From Thermodesulfobacteriota bacterium (GTDB lineage: Bacteria; Desulfobacterota; WTBG01; CAIYCZ01; CAIRTM01), in the NCBI GenBank assembly GCA_028278025.1, contig JANQFE010000060.1, positions 1 through 45,432 of the forward strand: DNA of 45,432 nt, given 5' to 3'. Made by a program: the position numbers and the translations under genes. Positions 1 to 6,571 of this stretch are shown here, one piece after another. Numbering within the stretch: the first letter of the stretch is position 1; the number at the start of each line of letters is the position of its first letter. The notes beneath the pieces were generated by a model, which did no database searches, was not told where the DNA came from, and worked only from the letters and a program-made list of their open reading frames with translations.

Positions 1-211
1 ATCGGTGAAGGTCTTTGGTTTTGAACAGCAAGGGCGGTGTGAGCAATTGCCTATACTATAAGACACAGTCGTTCCAGCGAGCACTTAGCCCGCTGCAATC
101 AACACCAAAGACCCTCGCTAAAGCATTACCCCCAAATTCAAAAGTGACGCTGTACTAGCCCGCATTATTCATCAGCATGTAGTGAACGCACTATCCCCTG
201 GTGTTTACTAC
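1..211. other. Left-edge non-coding stretch with a 10-bp inverted repeat
   Basis: No open frame with a ribosome binding site was found here. GGTCTTTGGT at 10-19 and its perfect complement at 104-113 form an inverted repeat with an 84-nt spacer. The word TAGCCCGC occurs twice (near 86 and 156). The stretch could be the end of a mobile or repeated element cut by the window edge, but no transposase is visible and no target-site duplication can be checked. Confidence 0.3.
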
Positions 212-241
212 AAAAAAACCTTCCGGCATGCCTGCATCCGG
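212..241 (-). terminator. Rho-independent terminator of the exported-protein gene
   Basis: Read on the minus strand, the stem CCGGATG...CAT(G)CCGG, with one bulged base, is followed by AAGG and seven T residues. It lies about 40 nt past the stop codon of the gene that ends at 280. A GC-rich stem followed by a T run fits an intrinsic terminator. Confidence 0.6.
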
Positions 242-279
242 CGGCATCGGGTTGTGCGCTGCACGAACACAATCAACTC

Positions 280-777
280 TTAGCTGCCGTACTGTTCCCT
301 GCAATTCATGGCAGTTGCAACAAAACTGATGAGATTTGTAACAAAACAGAGGGGGTCATCATCGGCGCATAGTTCGATGTCCTCTACCAAAATGAGAGCA
401 GCTTCAATAACACAGAGAAAGAGCAAAATATAATTGCCGGCCTGCTGGGCAATTACAGCGGCGCTGTTATCTGAAAGGGGTACAACAAGCTCCTTGCCGT
501 CAATAGAAATAAAAAAAGCATTCCCGGTCTGTTCTTGACCTGGAAAGCCGATGACTATCCGACTGTCGGATGGTCCGTTGATTACAAATCCAATCGTAAA
601 ACCCTCCGGATATTCAAGCGGGATCACGTTTACTGTTATACCGGCCTCTGCCAACAAGCTTTCTGCGCTATCAGCACCATGCTGCTGATAGGCAGCACAT
701 TTTTGCGGCAAGGTCACCATAGACATAATAAGCATGATAATTATAATCAGGCTGATTTTTTCTGTAATACCTTTCAT
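280..777 (-). CDS. Hypothetical exported protein
   Basis: A 165-residue protein of unrecognised family. It begins with a hydrophobic signal segment (residues about 8-29, ending near KCAAY), so export through Sec is likely. The middle (about 45-105) is a predicted beta-rich region containing GFVINGPSDSRIVIGFPG. Residues about 108-152 are hydrophobic, may form one or two membrane segments, and hold three cysteines. The start at 777 is supported by AAGGAG placed 8 nt upstream. A terminator follows, so it seems to be a single-gene unit. No function can be assigned; a small secreted or membrane-anchored peptide is the most that can be said. Confidence 0.6.
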   Translation of the reverse strand: MKGITEKISLIIIIMLIMSMVTLPQKCAAYQQHGADSAESLLAEAGITVNVIPLEYPEGFTIGFVINGPSDSRIVIGFPGQEQTGNAFFISIDGKELVVPLSDNSAAVIAQQAGNYILLFLCVIEAALILVEDIELCADDDPLCFVTNLISFVATAMNCREQYGS

Positions 778-883
778 ATGAATACTCCTTATGTTGTAAA
801 CGCTTATGTAACGTAACCTGATATGCTTTCACCTCACAATTTCCAAAGCTTTTCACATGCCTGAGCCGATAACATCATTGATC

Positions 884-1267
884 TTAATCGTCAAATCGAC
901 GTCCCCGCCGACCGGAACACCGACGGTCCGGTGCCAGCCGTCTTTCCAATTTGAAATTACGGGGCATCTCATTGCATCGCCTCTGACGGGTGTAGTCTCT
1001 CCGGTCCTTATTTGAACGGCGGTCCGATCCGGAATGGCTTCTTTGCGCCTTGCTTGCGTCCACAAATGTATATATTTTCCATTTCTGGTGCGGTTTCGGG
1101 ATGTCTATCAGGTAGCGGTACTCACGGCCGCATTCCAGGCATACTTCTTTTTTCCCTCTGTTTCCCAAGCGGATTCTTAATGCCATGTCTCCGTATCCGT
1201 CATGAGCCCTCAAATCCTGGTACAGACTGATAAATTTTTTTAAAAAAACAAGATTCTGATCCGTCAT
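884..1267 (-). CDS. Single HDGFG-domain protein with Arg-rich tail
   Basis: A 127-residue protein. Residues about 8-58 (LYQDLRAHDGYGDM, then GKKEVCLECGREYRYLIDIP) match by eye each of the two tandem domains in the protein at 17054-17512, where the same positions read LTHDGFGEI and QKEVILHCGKQYRFVLDVP. I know no named family for this about 55-residue domain. The C-terminal half is a basic tail with repeated RR / DRR words (DRRSNKDRRDY, ERRLAPDRR), a pattern I associate loosely with signalling or nucleic-acid contact regions. AAAGGAG 8 nt before the ATG supports the start. The gene diverges from the one at 1400, with a CRP-like palindrome between them. Confidence 0.6.
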   Translation of the reverse strand: MTDQNLVFLKKFISLYQDLRAHDGYGDMALRIRLGNRGKKEVCLECGREYRYLIDIPKPHQKWKIYTFVDASKAQRSHSGSDRRSNKDRRDYTRQRRCNEMPRNFKLERRLAPDRRCSGRRGRRFDD

Positions 1268-1330
1268 GTCACATACTCCTTTACCGCACGTTCGGCCCCC
1301 TGATGATGACCTTTTATTTTATATCCATTT

Positions 1331-1370
1331 TAATTATTTTTTTGTGACAAGAATCACAAAAAAATAATTA
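1331..1370. promoter_or_regulatory. 17-bp perfect palindrome centred on a CRP/FNR-type site
   Basis: The arms TAATTATTTTTTTGTGA (1331-1347) and its exact complement (1354-1370) flank the 6-nt centre CAAGAA. The core at 1343-1358 reads TGTGA-N6-TCACA, the textbook CRP-family operator. It sits between two divergent genes (starts at 1267 and 1400), where a shared operator would be placed. A hairpin terminator is less likely because no gene ends here. Confidence 0.6.
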
Positions 1371-1399
1371 GCACCTTACGGATATTCAAAGGATTATTA

Positions 1400-1834
1400 A
1401 TGGATACTGCCTTTTGGCTTGTTTTTCTGGCTGCGATCATTGCAATTACCTATATCGCCTATCAGCATCCGGTTGCTTTCAGGGAAAAAGTCGCCTACCC
1501 CCTGCTTGTGCTTTCTTTTTTGAGCATCATATTTGTTTCTACATATAACATCGGGGGACTTGGGGTGAATGTCAAGCACCTGATCGAAGAAGTTCCCGAA
1601 TCCGATGCAAAAAACGCCGTGGTCATGTTTTATGCCCAAAGAATAAATGAAAGATATGACCTGCAAATCAATGCGCTATTATTCGGCGGATCACTCTGTG
1701 TGTATCTTCTTTTCCTGATATTCATCCCGAAAATAAAAAAAACTGCCGCCAACGCAGTTCAAATCCAGAGCGCGTCAGATACAAAAAAATATGAACGTGA
1801 TTCGCTCACCGGGAGGAGTGTCCGGCCTTGTTGA
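1400..1834 (+). CDS. Hypothetical three-helix membrane protein
   Basis: A 144-residue protein with hydrophobic segments at about 5-21, 34-50 and 93-111. The loop between helices 2 and 3 (about 52-90) holds GGLGVNVKHLIEEVPESDAK and is probably extracytoplasmic or soluble. The tail after 112 is polar and basic. AAAGGA 6 nt upstream supports the ATG. It overlaps the next gene by 7 nt, which suggests translational coupling. The family was not recognised. It may be controlled by the TGTGA-N6-TCACA site about 42 nt upstream. Confidence 0.55.
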   Translation: MDTAFWLVFLAAIIAITYIAYQHPVAFREKVAYPLLVLSFLSIIFVSTYNIGGLGVNVKHLIEEVPESDAKNAVVMFYAQRINERYDLQINALLFGGSLCVYLLFLIFIPKIKKTAANAVQIQSASDTKKYERDSLTGRSVRPC

Positions 1835-2151
1835 CAGTTGGCTTCACCGGTGATGAGATCACTATCTGCGGCAGCACCTTCGGTCTCAGAGGGCCTGCCC
1901 GCAGGCACCCTTTTACCTGCCGGCTGTTTCTTGCCAAAAGGGTTGTCCTGGTACTGTCGCTTGTCATAACTTTACTTGTCCTTTTTGAAGGCATCAAGAC
2001 CGAACTTGCCATGTGGTCACTTCATTTCGCTGTTCTGTTTATAGCCACCGTTCCCTTGCACATCCTGCATAAGAAAACAGCTTCAATGCTGGCTGAAACG
2101 GCTACTCTGGTTATACTGCTGTACGGTTCCATGAAAGTATTTGCACACTAA
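1828..2151 (+). CDS. Hypothetical small membrane protein
   Basis: A 107-residue protein starting at TTG 1828 (or the adjacent TTG 1831). GGGAGGAG at 1811-1818 lies 9 nt before the first TTG and supports initiation here, inside the end of the previous gene. The N-terminal 30 residues are polar with two cysteines. Three hydrophobic stretches follow (about 38-54, 64-77 and 87-104). No family was recognised. The overlap makes a two-gene operon with the preceding membrane protein, so the two may form a small membrane complex. Confidence 0.5.
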   Translation: MLTVGFTGDEITICGSTFGLRGPARRHPFTCRLFLAKRVVLVLSLVITLLVLFEGIKTELAMWSLHFAVLFIATVPLHILHKKTASMLAETATLVILLYGSMKVFAH

Positions 2152-2263
2152 TGGTAAGCTGCACTCATTACTACAGAATGAACGATTAAAACCAGCTCTT
2201 CTCTATTTGACTAAAGTCCTTAAAAATAATCTTACGGGCAGACATGAACATTGTGCGATTGAC

Positions 2264-2614
2264 TCATGCTGCAAACACCTGAGTCGGCTTTGAAGCAGAT
2301 TGCAGCTTACGACAAAGATAGCGCTCGCACTGTTTGGCCGTATCGTAGCCGAGCATGACACCCAGAATAAAATCCTCCTCGTCGGTTAAATCGAACAGGT
2401 TGTGCTTATTAAAATTTTTAATAACCGCAACACAGGCATCGTCACCGAAAAAAACGTTAATCTTGTTTTTACCGAGCGGATAGATCAGGTATGCTATTTT
2501 TTTTTGCCGCAACGCACCCTCTATTTTAGTGTAGTTTGTTTTAGCCGTCGTATGCAGAATCAGCTTGCGGATTCCTTTTTTGTACTCATAGATATGATGA
2601 TAAAATACTTTCAT
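2264..2614 (-). CDS. DUF2023 family protein, copy 1
   Basis: A 116-residue soluble protein that I recognise as DUF2023 (Pfam PF09633), a small alpha/beta family of unknown function. The N-terminal signature VFYHHIYEYKKGIRKLILHT and the conserved block around DEEDFILGVMLGYDTAKQC are clear. It is roughly two-thirds identical by eye to the copy at 17576-17926. Its ATG overlaps the stop of the upstream Cys-rich gene (ATGA type overlap), so the two are translationally coupled. The same pairing recurs at the second copy, which argues that both products act together. A link to iron limitation is inferred from the DtxR-like boxes and the feo genes, not from the family itself. Confidence 0.85.
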   Translation of the reverse strand: MKVFYHHIYEYKKGIRKLILHTTAKTNYTKIEGALRQKKIAYLIYPLGKNKINVFFGDDACVAVIKNFNKHNLFDLTDEEDFILGVMLGYDTAKQCERYLCRKLQSASKPTQVFAA

Positions 2615-2817
2615 AATAGATGTTCTCCGGTAGATTCCTCCCCTGTTTGCTGTTCATCGCTCACCGGGTGGTCGACACCGCTACACCGGTTTTTGCCTGT
2701 TGTCTTTTTGCAGGCACACTTTGCGCCGCAGGCTCCGGAACACATGCAGTGCTGTGTGTGCGGGTTGTTGTGTGAAGACCGTTCTACCGTTTTTTTTGTG
2801 TGTGCATTGTGGTTCAT
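2611..2817 (-). CDS. Small Cys-rich peptide, DUF2023 partner, copy 1
   Basis: A 68-residue peptide with a compact cysteine motif, HCMCSGACGAKCACKK (residues about 23-38), surrounded by polar, disordered-looking sequence. The copy at 17933-18121 has the same core (C-x-C-x-G-x-C-G-x-x-C-A-C-K-K) but unrelated flanks, so the core is under selection. The spacing of six cysteines recalls metallothionein-like metal binding; this is inference. ACAGAAAGGATTA lies just before the ATG and is repeated word for word before copy 2, with AAAGGA as ribosome binding site. There is no signal peptide. Confidence 0.75.
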   Translation of the reverse strand: MNHNAHTKKTVERSSHNNPHTQHCMCSGACGAKCACKKTTGKNRCSGVDHPVSDEQQTGEESTGEHLL

Positions 2818-2911
2818 GGTAATCCTTTCTGTAAATGATTATGTTTTGAATAGATCGTTTTACCTTCTTTTTTTGCATATTGTATTGCATAGTAAATTCT
2901 TTCTATAAGCA

Positions 2912-4234
2912 TTAATGCGTTAAACGGTTTTCGCACTGGTATTCTTTTTCGAATTTCCACAGTGACTGTGAAATAGAGCTCAGACTGCTGCCGGCAAGCA
3001 TCCTGACCGTCTTGCCGTACTTTTTTCCCAGACGTTTAGCCACCAGGCAGGCCCCATGGCTGTTGCAGTTGACCGGGCACAACACCAAATCGGCCCTTCG
3101 GACCTTGCTTTCCAGGGAGCCCCTACCGGCATGCATATACCCGTCATGGTATTCGAAAGTACCGCCGCAGGTTTCAACAACCTTGCGATAGAAGTTTTCC
3201 ATCTTTTTTATGCCGCCGACGATAAGGACGCGGCGTTGGCACAGGTCGCAGGCCGAACATTTTTTTTCAGTGGAACACCCGGCAGCAGCAGTAGATACAG
3301 CCTCAGGCAACGCAGCAGGTTCTGCGGCGGCACATTTCCGGCGCAGGCTGCGGTTGTCAGCCTCCAGCTCATCATAGGCCTGCTGCAGAAACCGAACCGA
3401 TTTCGCAAGACCTTCAAGCTCACTGCAAAGGGCTTCATTTTCATGCGTGAGTGTGGCAAGCTTCTCAGTCCGGTCAGATTGATTTTCTGTCTGTTCAATA
3501 AGACTCCGGCGTTCTTTTTCAAGAAAAGTGCATTTTCTATTAGCTCGACAGTGTTCATCCTTTAGTAGCCGGTTGGCTTTAAGCACTTGCCGATATGTCT
3601 TTTTAAGTTCTTTTATATGCAGACATAATTTTCGGTTTTCCTTTTCCAGCCGGGTCAGTGTCTGGCGGTCGCGCCGGCTTTGCTCTGAAAGGGTATGCAT
3701 CTGCATATGTAAGTCGGCAAATATGTGCTGGACAGCGTTTTCGGACAGATCGGGTCTGACGGCAGCTGACCAAAGCAGGGCAGCATAATCGCCGGCTGCA
3801 AACTGCCTGTTCCATACGGCAAGCAGTTCTTTTTCGGAGAGCTGAGAGAACATTTCCATCTCCCTGCGGTACTTCCGGTTCAGCAGTGCTTCTATCCTGG
3901 CTGATACCTGGCTTCCCGTACCGGCCGTTTCGACCAGCCGGGAATGGATATCGTATTCGTCCATTTTTTTTACCTGAACGCCGTCTTTTTTGAGAATCTG
4001 CTTTTGTTCACTCAGTGACAGGCAGGTGCCGATAATCGGACACCGCAGAAATTCCTGTATGTGCCAGATATGCCGGGGTGTTGGGACCCTGCTGCTCTTC
4101 GTGCTGCCTGGTGTCGCATTTCCAGTACTTTTTATCAAGGCTCTGGTTGCCAACACGTCGGAGTGTTGTGGAGAAACAAATTCAGATAAATCTTGCTGCT
4201 GTTCTAGATAGTTCTGCCGGTTAGCTATACTCAT
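2912..4234 (-). CDS. Coiled-coil protein with C-terminal DUF2325 domain
   Basis: A 440-residue protein. Residues about 175-300 are Glu/Lys/Leu-rich and predicted to form a long coiled coil. A CSACDLC cysteine cluster at about 326 precedes residues 334-430, which match DUF2325 (PF10087): RRVLIVGG start, EYHDG, RADLVLCPVNCNSHGA and a closing LAGSSLSS. DUF2325 has an unknown role and is thought to have a Rossmann-like fold. A strong GGAGGTG lies 7 nt before the ATG, and the gene overlaps the end of the PAS gene by 4 nt. The PAS-DUF2325 pair therefore forms an operon, probably continuing into the Cys-rich / DUF2023 pair 95 nt downstream. It may be a cytoplasmic redox- or metal-responsive scaffold; confidence in function is low. 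Confidence 0.8.
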   Translation of the reverse strand: MSIANRQNYLEQQQDLSEFVSPQHSDVLATRALIKSTGNATPGSTKSSRVPTPRHIWHIQEFLRCPIIGTCLSLSEQKQILKKDGVQVKKMDEYDIHSRLVETAGTGSQVSARIEALLNRKYRREMEMFSQLSEKELLAVWNRQFAAGDYAALLWSAAVRPDLSENAVQHIFADLHMQMHTLSEQSRRDRQTLTRLEKENRKLCLHIKELKKTYRQVLKANRLLKDEHCRANRKCTFLEKERRSLIEQTENQSDRTEKLATLTHENEALCSELEGLAKSVRFLQQAYDELEADNRSLRRKCAAAEPAALPEAVSTAAAGCSTEKKCSACDLCQRRVLIVGGIKKMENFYRKVVETCGGTFEYHDGYMHAGRGSLESKVRRADLVLCPVNCNSHGACLVAKRLGKKYGKTVRMLAGSSLSSISQSLWKFEKEYQCENRLTH

Positions 4235-4710
4235 GTAAACACCTCCATGCTTTGCTGTTTTGAAAAGGACTGGTGTGACAGATGCATCACACCGGTAAAC
4301 TTGTAGGGTGTATCATAATCATTTCTCAGGGCGGTTCCGGTATCAAGGACATACACATAGTCTCCATTTTTCCTTCGTACCCTGTACTCAACCAAATATT
4401 GTTCTTGTGCTTTTAAGTGATACTGCATTTTTCTTTTAATAAGGTTATATTCGTCTGGATGAATAATGTTTTGCCATTCTTGCAGGGTTACAGGAAAATC
4501 TGTCTCGGAATAACCAAGCTCTTCAGATATTCTTCCATACCAGTCAATGGTATCCGTTATAATATCCCATTCATACGCCAGCCTGAAAAAAACCGCTCCT
4601 TTGGACAGACGGTACGCTTTGCTTCCCCAAACAGTTTTTACCTGCATATGATCAGGAGAAAAAGTACACCTCGTATGGTCTTTACCAACATTCCTGCTTG
4701 CTGTGCGCAT
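4231..4710 (-). CDS. Single-domain PAS (PAS_3-like) protein
   Basis: A 159-residue protein. Residues about 45-148 form one PAS domain of the PAS_3 fold, seen in WYGRISEELGY, the WQNIIHPDEY motif and the EYRVRRKNGDYVYVLDTG strand pair. No kinase, cyclase or helix-turn-helix domain follows, so it is a stand-alone sensor or adaptor; the ligand is unknown. GGGAGC 7 nt upstream supports the start. A TTAG-N6-CTAA box lies 22 nt before the ATG. Overlap with the DUF2325 gene suggests PAS passes its signal to that coiled-coil protein. Confidence 0.8.
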   Translation of the reverse strand: MRTASRNVGKDHTRCTFSPDHMQVKTVWGSKAYRLSKGAVFFRLAYEWDIITDTIDWYGRISEELGYSETDFPVTLQEWQNIIHPDEYNLIKRKMQYHLKAQEQYLVEYRVRRKNGDYVYVLDTGTALRNDYDTPYKFTGVMHLSHQSFSKQQSMEVFT

Positions 4711-4731
4711 AAAATGCTCCCGGCCTATTGT

Positions 4732-4745
4732 TTAGTTGTACCTAA
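4732..4745. promoter_or_regulatory. DtxR-like box (TTAG-N6-CTAA) before the PAS / DUF2325 operon
   Basis: The sequence TTAGTTGTACCTAA lies 22 nt upstream of the PAS gene start. It shares the TTAG-N6-CTAA pattern with four boxes in the feo region. The position next to a start codon fits a repressor operator. Confidence 0.55.
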
Positions 4746-4817
4746 CTTTGCTGTTAAAAAAATTTTATTTGTATTTCATCGCCCGGTACCGGTTTCTGCT
4801 TCTTTCGGCAGAAATTT

Positions 4818-5930
4818 TCAAAGCTCCTCGTTTTCAGTGGCCTCCGCATCATCCTGACGAAGTTCTGTTTTTTCTTCGCTGTAGTTCAAAGCGGTTTCCA
4901 TGGTAATGTGCTTCTGATCCACCAGGGCTCCGAGAGACTGGTTCAGGGTCTGCATTCCCAGCTGGCTGCTGGTCTGCATGGCGGTCTTGATCTGATGGCT
5001 TTTTTCTTCGCGGATCAGGGCCCGTACTGCCGGAGTCAGCACCAGGATTTCCGCGGCCAGGGATAGCCCCGGACCGCTGTCCCTCGGGATCAGCTTCTGG
5101 GATATAACATACTGGAGACAGGTGGCCAGCTGAATGCGTGCCTGGGCCTGCTGGGCCGCGGGATAAGCGCTGATGACCCGGGAAATGGTCTGGACCGCGC
5201 TGGCCGTATGCAGGGTGGCAAAGGTCAAATGTCCGGTTTCCGCGATGGTCAATGCCGCGGACATGGTTTCCAGATCTCTCATCTCGCCCACCACCACCAC
5301 GTCCGGATCCTCACGCATGGCCCGGCGAAGGGCTTCACCGAATGAGGCTGTATCCCGGCCGATCTCCCGCTGGGTCACAAATGCGGTCTGGCTCACATGG
5401 CAGTACTCTATGGGGTCCTCAATGGTGAGAATGTGGCAGGGACGCTCTTTGTTGATCCGGTCTACCAGGCTGGCAATAGTGGTGGACTTTCCCGAGCTGG
5501 TGGTACCGGTTACCAGAATCAGCCCGGAGTGCAGCTTGCAGATAGCCTCCAGTACATTTATGGGCAGTCCCAGCTCTTCGAAACTGAAAAACCGGTTGGG
5601 CAGCAAACGCAGTGCCACCGAATAGGTGCCCTGCTGACGGTATGCATTGATCCTCAAGCGATAGCCTCCTTCCAGGGACATTGCCCGGTCCAGGTCGCCG
5701 GTTTTGGTCAGCTGTAGATAATCGTTCTCGCCCACCATCCGGCGGATCATGTCTTTGATCGCATTATCACCCATCAGGCCGTATCCCTGCATTACCTGGA
5801 GCTTTCCCAGGATCCGGATCGACGGCGGATTGTTCACCGCAAGGTGCAGGTCTGACCCGCCCCTCTCAACAAATTCTCTTAAAAGTGCTTCATACATCTG
5901 TTGATCCATGTTTTCCAGCATCCTTTCCAT
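4818..5930 (-). CDS. pilT: PilT-type retraction ATPase
   Basis: A 370-residue hexameric secretion ATPase of the PilT class. It shows the N-terminal PAS-like part (GGSDLHLAVNNPPSIRILG), Walker A GTTSSGKST, Asp box ILTIEDPIEY, Walker B DPDVVVVGEMRD, His box HLTFATLHTASA and the PilT-specific AVRALIREEKSHQI motif (canonical AIRNLIRE). It would use ATP to pull pilin subunits back into the membrane. Usual PilT length is about 340-370. CAGG 6-8 nt upstream supports the ATG at 5930. It is the last gene of the 11-gene operon, 3 nt after the TPR lipoprotein. Its presence argues for a dynamic, retractable fibre rather than a pure type II secretion system. Confidence 0.93.
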   Translation of the reverse strand: MERMLENMDQQMYEALLREFVERGGSDLHLAVNNPPSIRILGKLQVMQGYGLMGDNAIKDMIRRMVGENDYLQLTKTGDLDRAMSLEGGYRLRINAYRQQGTYSVALRLLPNRFFSFEELGLPINVLEAICKLHSGLILVTGTTSSGKSTTIASLVDRINKERPCHILTIEDPIEYCHVSQTAFVTQREIGRDTASFGEALRRAMREDPDVVVVGEMRDLETMSAALTIAETGHLTFATLHTASAVQTISRVISAYPAAQQAQARIQLATCLQYVISQKLIPRDSGPGLSLAAEILVLTPAVRALIREEKSHQIKTAMQTSSQLGMQTLNQSLGALVDQKHITMETALNYSEEKTELRQDDAEATENEEL

Positions 5931-5933
5931 TCG

Positions 5934-6569
5934 TTACCTGAGGGTCTCTATGGTCCCGGCCATGTCTTCAGCTTCCCGCGCTTCCGGAATCCGACCGGAA
6001 TCCCGGTAAAGATCGGCTGCGCGTTTGTAAAGGACAATGGACTGGGAGAATTTTCCGTTTTTCAGATAGGCCAGGCCGAGATTTTCGCAGCACGCGGCAG
6101 TCCAGGAAGGGTAAGCATCTCCGGGTTCGAACCCGGCCAGTGCTATCTCCAGAAGTGTTTCGGCTTCTTCCGGACGGTTGTCCCGAAGCATTACTTCTCC
6201 GGCCAGGGCCAGCCGGCGCCGCTCATTTTTGGTTTTCGGTTCCTCCGGAAATGGACGAAGCGTTTTGAGTGCACCGGCAAAATTTTCCATTTTGATAAAA
6301 CACCGCGCCAGATCCATTCGTGCTTCTTCCCGGATAAAAGGTGTTTCCCCGTAGTCCATCAGTTTGCGGAATTCCGCAACTGCTTCCGGGTACTTGCCCT
6401 GCATCATCATCTGCCGGGCCTTGTTTCGGTCCGCTGCAAACAGCTCGGCTGCAACGGTTTCGTCCCCGCCTGAATCAGCAGACGGTTCAGGTTTCACCCC
6501 GGGTCCCGAAGCGCAGGACGTTGTTATTAGCAAAACAAGTAATAGAACCGGATAAAGCAGCTTTTTCAC
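5934..6569 (-). CDS. TPR-repeat lipoprotein of the pilus / secretion operon
   Basis: A 211-residue protein with a lipoprotein signal ending ITTSC (Cys at about 19), so it is probably anchored in the outer membrane facing the periplasm. Residues about 45-205 consist of tetratricopeptide repeats (ARQMMMQGKYPEAVAEFRKL, LARCFIKMENFAGAL, AEVMLRDNRPEEAETLLEIA, LGLAYLKNGKFSQSIVLYKRA). PilF/PilW-type TPR lipoproteins help secretins assemble, and its position directly after the secretin gene fits a pilotin role. Start is GTG with AAGGAG about 11 nt upstream. Confidence 0.8.
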   Translation of the reverse strand: MKKLLYPVLLLVLLITTSCASGPGVKPEPSADSGGDETVAAELFAADRNKARQMMMQGKYPEAVAEFRKLMDYGETPFIREEARMDLARCFIKMENFAGALKTLRPFPEEPKTKNERRRLALAGEVMLRDNRPEEAETLLEIALAGFEPGDAYPSWTAACCENLGLAYLKNGKFSQSIVLYKRAADLYRDSGRIPEAREAEDMAGTIETLR

Positions 6570-6571
6570 TA

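Noticed and set aside
1..211. An insertion sequence end at the left edge
   Set aside because: Only a 10-bp inverted repeat is seen; no transposase or duplicated target is visible within the window.
1331..1370. Bidirectional terminator
   Set aside because: The palindrome lies between divergent gene starts, not between gene ends, so an operator is the better reading.
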